From Ottelia alismoides (Eukaryota > Streptophyta > Magnoliopsida > Alismatales > Hydrocharitaceae): a DNA stretch of 64,000 nucleotides. The stretch covers positions 583,501 to 647,500 of the forward strand of contig JAZKJV010010616.1 in NCBI GenBank assembly GCA_037367405.1, in the 5' to 3' direction. Shown here piece by piece: positions 1 through 11,700 of this stretch (its first letter is position 1; every line of letters begins with the position of its first letter). The translations under genes were made by a program, and so were the position numbers. Under the pieces are notes generated by a model. The model did no database searches. It saw nothing but the letters and a program-made list of their open reading frames with translations, and had not been told where the DNA came from.

Positions 1-566
1 TAGGCCAGATATATGCCATGCAGTGGGAGTGGTAAGTCGTTACCAATCCTGCTATGGAGAGCAACACTGGAATGCAGTAGAACATATTCAGATATCTAAG
101 ACGGACACAAGATTACATCTTGATCTATGGAGATGGTGATCTCCAAGTCTTGGGATATACAGATTCTGACTTCCAATCGGATGTAGATGATCGAAAGTCG
201 ACATCGGGGTTTGTGTTTTTGTTGAATGGTGGTGCTGTGAGCTGGAGAAGAAAGAAGCAGGATACTACTACAGATTCGACAACAGAAGTCGAATACATTG
301 CCGCATCAGATGCTGCAAAGGAGGCGGTGTGGTTGCGCAAATTCGTCCTGGAGCTTGGCATAGTTTCCTTTGATACTCCCATCACGTTACTCTGCGATAA
401 CGCGGGAGACATTGCCCAGGCAAAGGAACCCAGATGGCATCAAAAGAGCAAGCACGTGGAAAAGAAAATACCACATCATTCGGGAGATACAAAAAGCGTG
501 GTGACATCATCATCACCAAGGTGGCCTTTGCTGACAACGTTGCTGATCCCCTTACCAAACATCTGA
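1..566 (+). pseudogene. Copia RT tail and RNase H, 3' end of element A (frameshifted)
   Basis: This is the last part of a Ty1/copia pol. Bases 1-95 read as the end of the reverse transcriptase (CHAVGVV, SRYQSCYGE), then the frame shifts. From 120 the RNase H domain is clear: YTDSDFQSD with the first acidic residue, the STTEVEYIAASDAAKEAVWL segment with the catalytic Glu, CDNAGD, and the HQKSKHVE tail. A second frameshift near 467 (extra base in the GAAAAGAAAATA run) replaces the normal C-terminus seen in the sister copy near 22.9 kb. RNase H would degrade the RNA strand of the cDNA hybrid in the virus-like particle. The rest of the element lies left of the window. It is inactive as it stands. 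Confidence 0.88.
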
Positions 567-631
567 CACAGAAGGTTTTTGACCAGCATGTAATGAGTAT
601 GGGTTAAGGATTCTACCTGAATGGTTCTGAG

Positions 632-645
632 GGCTTATGGGAGAT
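632..645 (+). other. Polypurine tract of element A
   Basis: A purine-rich run ending GGGAGAT lies directly before the LTR start TGTTAGC. The same GTGGGAGAT-type tract precedes every 3' LTR of this family in the window (14,121-14,130, 35,888-35,897, and on the minus strand just after 4,057 and 22,845). In LTR elements this tract primes plus-strand DNA synthesis. Confidence 0.75.
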
Positions 646-1527
646 TGTTAGCAATGTGAGCCCCGAGCGAACCATTTCTACAATAAATGTTATTGTAATA
701 AATAAATTATGAATGAAAGTTATTGATTACTTTTCACTCCCTTTCTGATATTGAATGAATGAATGCACTATAGGGTCCCTCTGTACAATAAGGGTTACGT
801 ACCATGGCCAACTTGATGATCATACAGCTGTTGATTCATTGGATGAATCATAGAGTCTGATGCTTGGATGAATATCTAAGGAGTTAGATAGAGGACTCAT
901 CAAGCTTCATCAAATGATTGTTAAGTGATGATCTCCAGCCTGAGTAGGAGATGGCAACCCTATCTCATGTGGCTGATATCTGACTGACCTCTAGATGCAG
1001 GTCCTCTGCATAGGAATAGTGATTCGGAGGTGTCAGGTTAGTTGAGTCAATGGGTTGACTTGACGAGATCGAGATAACCAAAGACCAACGTTAAATACTG
1101 TCACAACATAGGCATGCATCCTCTGACCAGAGACAGATGTGTTGCTATATGTCTGAGTATGTACGTTTGGCAGACCAATAGGTTGATGACCTAACCAAGG
1201 TCTATATACCGGCGAGCTGGTGTGCATGCAAGGACGTATGAGTAATACGATCTCTCAAAGGGATCATACAGGTTCACTTGTGAACCGGGAGACATGAGCT
1301 CACTCATGAGGTATAGGGACTGAACAAATTCCATGCATGGTCGTCATGCTTTGGATGCAAGACATGAATTTGAAGGTAAGATATATGCTTTGTGAAAGCA
1401 TATGATCTATACCAAATCCCAATGATCAAGATTGAGAAATTTACTGATCTAACCCTGAAGATGACAGTGTAAAAGTGATTTTTTATCTTCAGAATGATCA
1501 TTGGTCTTCAAGTATGCAGGATGTACA
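646..1527 (+). repeat. Truncated 3' LTR of element A
   Basis: The LTR starts TGTTAGCAATGTGAGCC and aligns by eye with the other family LTRs up to GCAGGATGTACA, where the minus-strand LTR of element C begins at 1,528. About two thirds of the expected length (TATA box, R and U5) is missing and does not reappear in the window. The last five bases, GTACA, are the expected target-site duplication of the C/D insertion, but its partner is absent. Inverted repeats such as TGATTCAT-TGG-ATGAATCA (832-850) are present. Confidence 0.82.
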
Positions 1528-4057
1528 TGAAGGATATTGAAAAATCCTCAAGCGCATCATGGAAGCGTGATCGTCGTATCGGATACAAGGAAAAACGACT
1601 AGTCGCACTAGTTATTCAGTGCAGCGGAATTTAAAAAAATTATTTGATGAAACCACATGATCCGAGAACCATTCTCAGATCGTTTCATCTATAACCACAA
1701 CAAGTATAATGTAATACCTCTTGAAACGTGGTTGACCGAGTCTCTAAGAGAAGAGACCTCCTGTCTCAAATCCGATCGTCGGAGAGATTGCTTGTGAGCG
1801 CGGGGATGAACCGCGTAGTCCTCGCAATCCAAGAAGTTGATCCAAGCACGGTTGCTCCTGATCTTGTCACACGAGATCGAATGTGTCCTTCGTGAGTGAA
1901 GCACTCCAAGTAGACAGAGAACCGTAGAGCGTCGAAGCGGCAGCACGATGGTGCGGGCGTCGACGATTCTCTCCACCAAGGTATGGTGGACGGCCTCCAA
2001 GAAGATAGGGAGAGAGAGAGTTGTCGAGTATGGAGAAAGAGAGATAGAGATGTATGCTACAATAGCATGTAAATAGAGAGCATGGTATGCCTCTCTATTT
2101 ATAGGGTTTTGGGATCCATGGATCTCAATCCATGGGACATATAAAATCAATGGATGAGATTGATTTATGTCAATCCAATGGTCAAGATTATTGTTGGTAA
2201 AAGTCAACAACTTGTGATTTAATTTTGATTAAATATATTTGGTAAATCAAATATATATTAATACCAAATTAAATCAATCAAATAAGGAGTGAAAATATAA
2301 AGGAGATCAACCTTCCCCATTAGAGGGAGTGGACGGCCACCAATTCCATAAAGGAATTGGTGTCGCCACCTCCTTCTCATATGGGGAGGGCAATCTCATG
2401 GATTCCCATGAGATTGCACATCTCCTTGATTTTCTCTCTACTTATTTCCAACAACTATTTATTGGGATTTTATTCACCAAAAAATAATTCTCAATTATTT
2501 TTGGGAATATTGCAATCTTGACATTGGAAAATTGTGAATCACATTGACAACCCAAAACAAAATATAATTTACATTTTCAATTAATTAGACAATGTGTATC
2601 CAATACACATTAATAATTAATCTACAAATATAAATTATAATTAGCTCTCTCTAATACATTATAAATCACATTTATAATATATTATGAATAATTGGATATT
2701 ACTATCCACATTATTCTTATCCATAATAATTAAATCACATTTAATTATATTAGATAATTCCTCATACATCATGATAATTAAATCACATTTAATTATCAAT
2801 TTCTCATTGCTTAGATCTTATGGAATTATTCTTGAACCATTCAAGAACAATGTTATTTCTCCTCAGATACTTGGAGATAAGGACAGGGCGATTGTATTGT
2901 TCCACGTATAGTGACTTGGATACTGAGATTACATCTCGAATCCAGATCCCATGGACCTCTCATAGATGCTTGATTAAATCAAGACCGTAGACCTAATCTT
3001 CTCATTGCATCTGAATCTCATTCAGATCAATGTCCAGTATATGGACTAAGATTAGGTCACTTCTCTAATGAGAGGAGTCACTAAAATCCAGACATGTTTC
3101 ATCACTCCCTCGGAATGGAAGCATCATGGTTATACAATCATTTATGATCAAATCACCCTTCAGGTATTCCCAATACCTATACATCCTGCATATTGGAAGA
3201 CTCATGATCATCCCAAAGATATAGATCACTTTTACACTGTCATCTTCAGGGTTTGATCACTAAGTTTCTCAATCTTGGTTCTTGGGATATGGTAAAGATC
3301 ATATGCTTTCACAAAGCATATATCTTACCTTCAAATTCATATCGTGCTTCTAAAGCATGATGACCATGCATGGAATTTGGTCAGTCCCAAAACCTCATGA
3401 GTGAGCTCACGTCTCCCGGTTCACAAGTGAACCTGTATGATCCCTTTGAGAGATCATATTACTCATATGCCCTTACATGCACACTAGCTCGCCGGTATAT
3501 AGACCTTGGTTAGGTCATCAACCTATTGGTCTGCCAAATGTACATACTCAGACATATAGCAATACATCTGTCTCTAGTCATAGGATGTTTGCCTGTGATG
3601 TGACAGTATTCATCATATGTATTTGGTTATCTCGATCTCGTTAAGTCAACTCATTGACTCAACTAATCTGATACCTCCGAATCAATATTCCCATGCAGAG
3701 GACCTGCATCAAGAGGTCGATCAGATATCAGTCTAATGAGATAGGATTGCCATCTCTCACTCAGACTGGAGATCACTGCTTGTCAATCATTGATGATGCT
3801 TGATGAGTCCTCTATCTAACTCCTTAGATATTCATCCAAGCATCAACCTCTATGATTCAATTAGTGAATCAACGGTTGTTTGATTATCAAGTTGGCCATG
3901 GTACATAACCCTTATTGTACAGAGGGACCTTATCGTGCATTCATTCATTGAATATCAGAAAGGGAGTGAAACATAATCAATAACTTTTATTGATAAATCA
4001 TTTATTACAATAACATTTATTGTAGGAATGGTTCGCCTCTGGCTCACATTACTAACA
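1528..4057 (-). repeat. 3' LTR of element C
   Basis: This 2,530-bp LTR is in reverse orientation, running from TGAAGGATATTG at the left to CACATTACTAACA at the right (TG...CA when read on the minus strand). It ends against the reverse complement of the polypurine tract (ATCTCCCACTAGCC), which identifies it as the 3' LTR. A TATA box (complement of ATTTATA, 2,097-2,103) lies upstream of a GC-rich R/U5 block at about 1,735-2,000. Its partner is the LTR at 20,321-22,845 (2,525 bp). Open frames inside it are judged non-coding. Confidence 0.88.
2097..2103 (-). promoter_or_regulatory. LTR promoter TATA box (element C 3' LTR)
   Basis: On the minus strand CCCTATAAATAG occurs just upstream of the GC-rich transcribed part of the LTR. 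The same TATAAATA or TATAAAAGG element occurs at the same place in every full LTR of the family. Confidence 0.6.
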
Positions 4058-4079
4058 ATCTCCCACTAGCCCTCAGAAC

Positions 4080-5690
4080 CATTCAGGAACAATCCTTAAA
4101 CCCATACTTATTACATGTTGGTCAAAAACCATCTGTGTCAGAGGTTTGGTAAGAGGATCAGCAACGTTGTCGGCAGAGGCCACCTTGTTGATGATGATGT
4201 CACCACGCTTTTGAATCTCCTGAATGACAATGGCTCCCGTGTTATCACAGAGTAGAGGGATGGGAGTATCAGAGGAAACTACGCCAAGCTCCTAGATGAA
4301 CTTGCGCAACGACACCGACTCCTTTGCAACATCTGATGCGGCAATGTATTCGGCTTCTGTTGTTGAATCTGATGTAGTGTATTGCTTCTTGCTTCTCCAG
4401 CTCATAGCACCACCATTCAATAGGAACAAAAACCCTGATGTCGACTTTCGATCATAAATCTCTGATTGGAAGTCATAATCTGTATATCCCAAGACTTGGA
4501 GATCACCATCTCCATAGACCAAGATGTAATCTTGCGTCCGTCTTAGATATTTGAATATGTTTTTTACTGCATTCCAGTGTTGTTCTCCATATCAGGATTG
4601 GTAATGACTTACCACTCCCACTGCATGGCAGAGATCTGGCCTAGTACACATCATAGCATACATTGAGCTTCCTACAGCTGATGCATAAGGGCATCAAGCC
4701 ATGGCTTTCTTTTCCTCAACAGTTTGAGGAGACATTCCTTTAGACAAGTGGATACCATGTCCTAAGGGCAGGAATCCATTCTTGTAACTATCCATACGGA
4801 ATCATTCAAGAATTTTCTTAATGTATCCATGTTGTGACAATCCCAATATCCTCTTCTTTCGGTTTCTAAACAACTTCAGACCCAAGATGTAGGAGGCTTC
4901 TCCAAGATCTTTCATCTCAAAGGTATGGGACAGCCTAATCTTCACACTGGTCATCATCCATGTATCATTCCCAATGATAAAGATGTCATCTACATAAAGC
5001 ACGATGAACAAAATGGCGCTCCCACTAAGCTTCTTGTATACACAAGGTTCATCAGGATTCTGCACAAAATCATAACTCTTTATGGTTTCGTCAAATCTGA
5101 TGTTCCAACTACGAGAAGCTTGCTTGAGCCCATAGATGGATTTCTTCAGCTTGCATACTTTTCCATCCTCAGTCATGAAGCCTTGGGGCTGCTCCATGTA
5201 GATATCCTCCTCGAGGTATCCATTGAGGAAAGCTATCTTGACGTCCATCTGCCAGATATCGTAGTCAAGACATGCAGCTATAGCCAGCCAATGCCCTGAT
5301 AGATTTAAGCATAGCCATAGGAGAAAATTTCTCATCGTAGTTGACGCCTTCTCTCTGTGTGTAGCCTTGGCTACTAGCCGTGCTTTGAAAGTCTCTACTT
5401 TCCCATCAGGTCCCCTCTTTCTCTTGAAGATCCATTTGCACCCAATGGATTTTACCCCTTTAGGTGGATCCTCTAGGGTCCATACACCATTCTTATGCAT
5501 GGATTCAATTTCTGACTTCATTGCTAGCATCCATCTATCCATGTCATGATCCGTGAGTGCTTCATCAAATGAAGTAGGATCATTGTCAATCTCACTTGAC
5601 ACATGGAATCCATACCTTTCAGGTGGTGCAACCACCCTCGAACTCCTTCGAAGAGGTATGGGTGTTTCATCTTTATTTACTCCAGTTTTT
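4080..5690 (-). pseudogene. Copia reverse transcriptase and RNase H of element C (decayed)
   Basis: Read on the minus strand, RT begins near 5,635 (SFDEALTDHDMDRWMLAMKSE, VKSIGCKWIFKRK) and reaches the catalytic YVDD motif (LYVDDIFIIGND) before 4,802. RNase H follows at 4,522-4,080. RT would copy the element RNA into cDNA inside the particle. Lesions visible are a frameshifted patch near 5,290-5,350 where the Q-REGVDYDETFSPVA segment is garbled, a TGA directly after the KKILE segment (also present in element D), and frame breaks between RT and RNase H. The RNase H tail ends close to the polypurine tract, as expected. Neighbours are the 3' LTR on the left and integrase on the right. Confidence 0.87.
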
Positions 5691-5780
5691 GGTCTAAGAA
5701 GTCAGAATCCTCAGGGGATTCTATGAGTTCCTCTACTTCACTTTTGACTTGACTTTTAAGGAAATCATCCTACAAAAATT

Positions 5781-6102
5781 TCACATCTCTAGAGATAAAA
5801 ACCTTTGGGTCTCAGGGTCATAGAGCTGGTATCCGATACCATCTCTAACATACCCAATGAAGTAACACTCACGAATGCGAGATTCCAGCTTACTTGCATC
5901 CACGTTCTTTGCATGGACCAAGCAACCCCAAACCCTCAAGTGCTTAACACTAGGCTTGGTTCCATACCAGAGCTCATGAGGAGTCTTAGGTACAGATTTG
6001 CTTGGAATCTTATTCAGGATATATATTGCAGTCTCTACTGCATATCCCCAGAAACTAAGTGGCAAATGTGCTTTACTCATCATTGAACGGACCATATCCA
6101 TG
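5781..6102 (-). pseudogene. Integrase C-terminal half of element C, split by element B
   Basis: The minus-strand frame reads MVRSMMSKAHLPLSFWGYAVETA, then the plant copia integrase C-terminal motifs (ILNKIPSKSVPKTPHELW, HLRVWGCLVHAKN, ECYFIGY, YQLYDPET). It is cut at 6,102 by element B. The other half resumes at 16,776 on the far side of B, after one copy of the CCATG duplication. Integrase would insert cDNA into the host chromosome. The copy is dead because of the insertion and residue changes in the other half. Confidence 0.87.
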
Positions 6103-8746
6103 TGTTGGAAATGCGAGCCCACGGCGAGCCATTATGCAATAAATGTTATTGCAATTCACTCCTTAATCTGAAATGAAGAATACATAATTTGCATAATAGG
6201 TCCCTTAGTACAATTAGGGTTATGTACCGTGGCCATCTTAATGATCATACAGCTGTTGATTTAGTTATTGAATCATAGAGGCTGGTGTTTGGATGAATAT
6301 CTAAAGAGTTATATTGAGGACTCATCAAGCACCATTAAATGATTGTTAAGAGATGATCTCCAGCCCGAGAAGGAGATGGCAATCCTTTCTCTGAAGGCTG
6401 ATATCTGACCGACCTCTTGATGCAGGTCCTCTGCATAGGAATGGAGATTCGGAGTTGTCAGACTAGTTAGGTCAAAGAGTTGGCTTAACGAGATCGAGAT
6501 AACCAAAGTCCTATATAGTATGCTGTCATGATATAGGCACGCATCCTCTGACCGGAGACAGATGTGTTACTATATGTCTGAGTATGTACATTTGGCAGAC
6601 CAATAGGTTGATGACCTAATCAAGGTCTATACACCGGCACGCTGGTGTGCATATAAGGGCATATGAGTAATACGATCTCTCAAAGGGATCATACAGGTTC
6701 ACTACTGAACTGGAAGACATGAGCTCACTCATGAGATATTGGGAAGAATCAAATTCCATGCGCACGGTCATCTCGCTTTGGAAGCTTGACTGAATTTGTT
6801 GGTTTGATATATACTTTTGGAAAGTATATGATCAAGACCTAGGTATGATATATGCTTTTGGAAAGTATATGATCGATACCGACTCCCAATGATCGAATGA
6901 GAAACTTACTGATAAAACCATGAAGTAGACAATATAAAGTTGATCCAATACTTCGGGTTTAATCCGAGTCTTCCAGTATGCAGGATGTACAGGTATTGGG
7001 AATACCTGAGGGTGATGTGATCATAAACGATTGTATAACCATGACGCTTCTATTCCTAGGGAGTGATGAAACGGGTCTGGATTTTAGTGACTCCTCTCAG
7101 TAGAGAAGTGATCTGATCTTGGTCCAAGTGTTGGACATTGACCTGAATGTGATTCAGATACAATGAGAAAATTAGATTTACGGTCTTGATTTAATCAAGC
7201 ATCTGTGGGAGGCCCGAGATCTGGATTTGAGATGTGATCTCAATATCCAAGTCACTATACATGGAACAATACAATTGCCCTATCCTTATCTCCAAGTATC
7301 TGCGGAGAAAGCGCATTATCCTTGAAGGAGTTCATGGATAATTCTATTGTTGATATATATATCCGAGCATTGATAAAATGGATAATTAAATATGATTTAA
7401 TTATCATGAGTAATATGAATTTGATTCATATTATAAAGAGAGTTATCTAAGATAATTGAATATGATTTAATTATCAAAGATGTGAATAATGTGAATATGA
7501 TTCATATTATTTGAACACATGAGATAAAGATATCCAAGATGATTAAATATGATTTAATCATCATGGATAAGAATAACGTGGATAGCAATATCCAATTATT
7601 CATAATATATTATAAATGTGATTTATAATGTATTAGAGAGAGCTAATTATAATTTATATGTGTTGATTAATTATTATGTGTATTGGATACACATTGTGTA
7701 ATTAATTGACAATGTAAATTATATATTGTTTTGGGTTGTGAATTTGATTCACACTTTTTTCATGGCAAGATTGCAATATTCTCAAATATAAGTGTGAATT
7801 ATTTTTGAAGAATAAAAAGCCAACAAAAGTTGTTGGAAATAAATAAAGGAGATTTTCAAGGAGATATGCAATCTCACGGATTTCCATGAGATTGCTCTCC
7901 CCATGGAAAGAGTGGGCGGCACATCATTCCTAATAGGAATGTGTGGTCGTCCACATGAAAGGTGCATGGAGATGAAATCTCCATGCACATTCTCTCCTTA
8001 TTTATTGGTTTGATTTAGGACTAATTTATATTTGATTTTGTCAAATATATTTTAACCTAAATTTGTTGGTTTTACCAACAACAATCTTGACCATTGGATT
8101 GACATAAATCAATCTCATCCATTGATTTTATATGTCCCATGGATTGAGATCCATGGATCCTAAAACCCTATAAATAGAGAGGCATACCCATGCTCTCTCT
8201 TGACACATAATGCTTGAGAAGCATCTCTCTCTCTTTCTCTCTAGACGTCAGCCCTATCTCTCCCTCATAGCCATCCACCATGGATGCCATGGAGAGGTTC
8301 TCCATCGCCGCAGCATCGTCGTTATGCTGCCCGATCGTCTGCTCGTGGATCTCCGTCTCCTTCGGTGCGCCTTGCTCGTGAAGAAGACGACGGATCTCGT
8401 GTGTCGAAATCAGGAGATCCGCCGCTTGGATCATCAACATGGATTGCGAGAAGCACGCGGTTCATCCCCGCGCTCGCAAGCGTCTCCTCCGTCAGATCGG
8501 ACTTGAGATAGGAGGTCTCTTCGTTTAGAGACTCGATCGCAACCACGCTTCAAGAGGTAATCCTAATACTTGTTTGTGGTTTAGACGAAACGATCTGAGA
8601 AGTGTTCTCGGATCATGTGGTTTCGTCACATGAAAAATTTTAAATTTCGCTGCATCGAGCAACTAGTCCGACTAGTCGCTCCTTGTTGTATTCGATACGA
8701 CGCACACGCTTCCGTGATGCACTTGAGAATTTTACCATATCCTTAA
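6103..8746 (+). repeat. 5' LTR of element B
   Basis: The LTR is 2,644 bp and starts TGTTGGAAATGCGAGCC. The right end reads CCATATCCTTAA where other copies read CCATATCCTTCA, so the terminal CA is mutated. The primer-binding site follows after two bases. It is AT-rich with many short inverted repeats up to about 8,150, then a TATA box and a GC-rich transcribed block. Confidence 0.9.
8169..8176 (+). promoter_or_regulatory. LTR promoter TATA box (element B 5' LTR)
   Basis: TATAAATA lies about 50 bases before a CT-rich microsatellite (CTCTCTCTCTTTCTCTC) and the GC-rich R/U5 block, at the same relative place as in the sister LTRs. It is the likely core promoter of the element transcript. Confidence 0.6.
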
Positions 8747-8748
8747 AG

Positions 8749-8760
8749 TGGTATCAGAGA
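8749..8760 (+). other. Primer-binding site of element B
   Basis: TGGTATCAGAGA lies two bases after the 5' LTR. It matches the plant initiator tRNA-Met primer site TGGTATCAGAGC with one change at the last base. Confidence 0.8.
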
Positions 8761-11700
8761 CTTAGGTCGATGGTTTCGAATATGATTCGAAAAACCGAGG
8801 ATGACTTGGGTTCGTTAGGGTTTGCGAAAGTTTTTTTTTGCATTTCATTTTCGCATCTCTGTTTTGATATTATTTTCTGCACTTTTTAAAATTTTTAACA
8901 CGAAAATAATAATTTGATTTTATTCTCCATTAAATAAGGAAACTGTAGGATCTGAGTTTGAGTGATTTCGATTCCGTTTGCTCTAGATATGCTCATTTTA
9001 GTGAACATGTATCCACTGTTTCGGGGACTGCGGATCATGACGTAATTAAAATGTTAATTACGGATTTGAAACGCCTTGAAATGCGTGCAAATCACTTAGG
9101 TTCTGTTGTAAATCAAGTTAGCAAACTTTAGGAACTTACTTTGCTTAATTTGGATTTAAATTGATTGAGATATGATATTTTTAGTAAGTGAGGGTCACTG
9201 CTGGAAATATTTTCCTAATCAAGATCCTGGTGATTGTCATTTAATCAATAAGAGAAATTAAATTGTTTAATTTCCTGGAATAATTGTGCATAAATATTTG
9301 TGAAATATTTGATGATAATTATGTCCTTAAATGACTTTGCCCTAACCAACAAATGATTAGATGTGATCTAGATCAAGATTGGTTACATGATCTACATGAT
9401 CAACATTCCAACAAACATGTTGCTTGAATAGGACTTGGGATTTGTTTAGCAAATCTCATTATAATGTTAATCAAAATTGTTTTGATTATTATTATATGGT
9501 ATAATTTCGGTTGAAGAACCGATGATCATCTCAAGTACAAAATGATTTATTTTGCATTATCCTTTCCCGAGGTGGATATGGTGTCTAGTCGGAGAGCATT
9601 GGGGTTGCGGGTTGCAACGTATGTGGTCCGTCGCACTCTCGTCGGTACTGGCCTTGACAGCGGGTAGGGTTAGTATAATGCTTCAGAAATCATGATGTAT
9701 TTCTAATTATTAAAATTCAAAATAATATGTATTTGAGACAATACCATAATTCAAGTAACAATTAAAAAATGTTTGTTAGATATTAATTGGATCATTAATT
9801 TAATATGATTAGATAAATTGGAATCCAATTAAAATTAAGACACTCTATTATAAATAGACGTGTTATTTCCCTTGGAAGAATTAATCATAATGAATATGAT
9901 TCATAATGATTAATTAGAATTTGAATATGATATGGAGGATCACATAAGTGACATCCATGGTCTCCCGTCAAGGCGGAGGGTTCCGTCGCCAGATATTGTA
10001 TGTAGGAGATGACTGTCCGAAGTGACAACTCCTGCATACAATCCATTTGGATCGGGCTCTTCGCTTCTCGAAAGAGTAAGGACGTATGCGTAGTGACCCC
10101 AATATCGAGTCCTCATATTATTGGGGTGATATTGCATTGTGCATAGGGAGTTGTATTCCAGTTGACGGTTGGTTCAATTAATGACGGGTCAACATCGCCT
10201 TAGGGTTGGTGAGCCCGGGTGTTAAAGACCAAATTGGGAGATGCAAGTTGGACTTGCAAGGCGGAATGTGTTCCCGCTTCTTTTTATCCGAGTTGTAAGT
10301 TCTCATATTATTGAGATGCAACAAAGATAAGGAAGGAGGTCCCAGATCTTGCTTGAGATATAATGGTAAGTATATCTCTTACATTGACAGTGATTAAGGG
10401 AATGAACTTTCAATGTTGACAAGGCAAGACAACTTTGATATAAAAATTCCTAAATCAAAGTAAAATATGTATATATATAAATATATACACTTATGCAAAT
10501 TTCTTATTTCAGATAATCCTTCATTAAAACCCACTCAATGTTATACTCAATAATAACCAGTAAAATATCATGGATTGGACTCATGATCCAGATATTGTAC
10601 TTGCAGTTGGACACATAATGTATGTGATTGCAATGTGCAAGTTTCCTCATAATAATTAGGAATGACAATTAAATAGATAATAGGACTACAGCCCTAGGGT
10701 TTGTATGTCTCTATAGTTTTGATCTCATCGGATGTACTTTGGAAGTAACATGTCAATGATGATCGCAATTGTCAAACAATCCTTATAAAATAAATGAAGA
10801 TATTCTGGCATACATATGTGCTCTCAACATTTAATCATGAGTGACATGGTTCTCTGCATCATGTAGAATGGTAGCTCTATAAGAGATGATGTATTCAAAT
10901 TGTTTGAGTATCTACCTGAAGCTATGTTTTAAGAGTTTAGATGGATGTAGATGATGAGTGTCATCATTCTACTATCTATACTCTAGTCATTCATGAAGCT
11001 TCATAATATTCATATTGTATGAATTTAATGAAGCATGTATAAATGTTGAAATGCTCTTACATTAAATTCTTCTGAATTTAACATAAGAGATCCTTAGTCT
11101 TAAGCAATGGTTGCTTATAGATAAAGAGAACGTAGTGGAAGCATGGGTTGGACCCAAGTAAGAAGTATAGTGAAAAGAGTTGAATGTACTTCTGTGACTT
11201 CCATGTAACATCCAAAGAGTTGGATGAATGCTAATACTGCAATAAGTTGATGTGTTGATAGTATGACTATCATATCTATCTAGAATCCTTAGAGAAGGAA
11301 TCGGATAGTACATCAGAATAATCTACTTGTAATCATTGAAATTGACTTACTTATTTGATAATATAAAGTCTAATAATTGTATCTCAATCTTCTAATGACA
11401 CTTGCAATTGGTTGCATGTGCATTGGAATATTAGAAATCTGATCTTAAGGTTTAATGGTCATCTAAGTTGGAATTGACGCAATTGTTGCAACAATTTCAC
11501 CTAATGAATATACTTCATATTTTCAGTGGGAGTCCTTAATCTTAGAGAATGTCTCTATGACCTAGATATTATATTACACTCATTATTTATTTCCAAATGT
11601 TGGAAATAAACATGAATTCTGTGATAAATCTATAACAAAGAGTTATGATGGAGATATGTCAGATAGTGATCTAAAATCTTATGGACTCTTACTAAATTAG

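Noticed and set aside
1689..2210. 173-codon minus-strand open frame inside C's 3' LTR
   Set aside because: It runs through the LTR promoter and R/U5. The sister LTR at 20,321 breaks it into shorter frames, and no domain is recognisable.
8168..8546. Overlapping open frames on both strands in B's LTR as genes
   Set aside because: They recur only because the LTR recurs, lie in GC-rich R/U5, and have no known motif. Kept as an observation, not as CDS.
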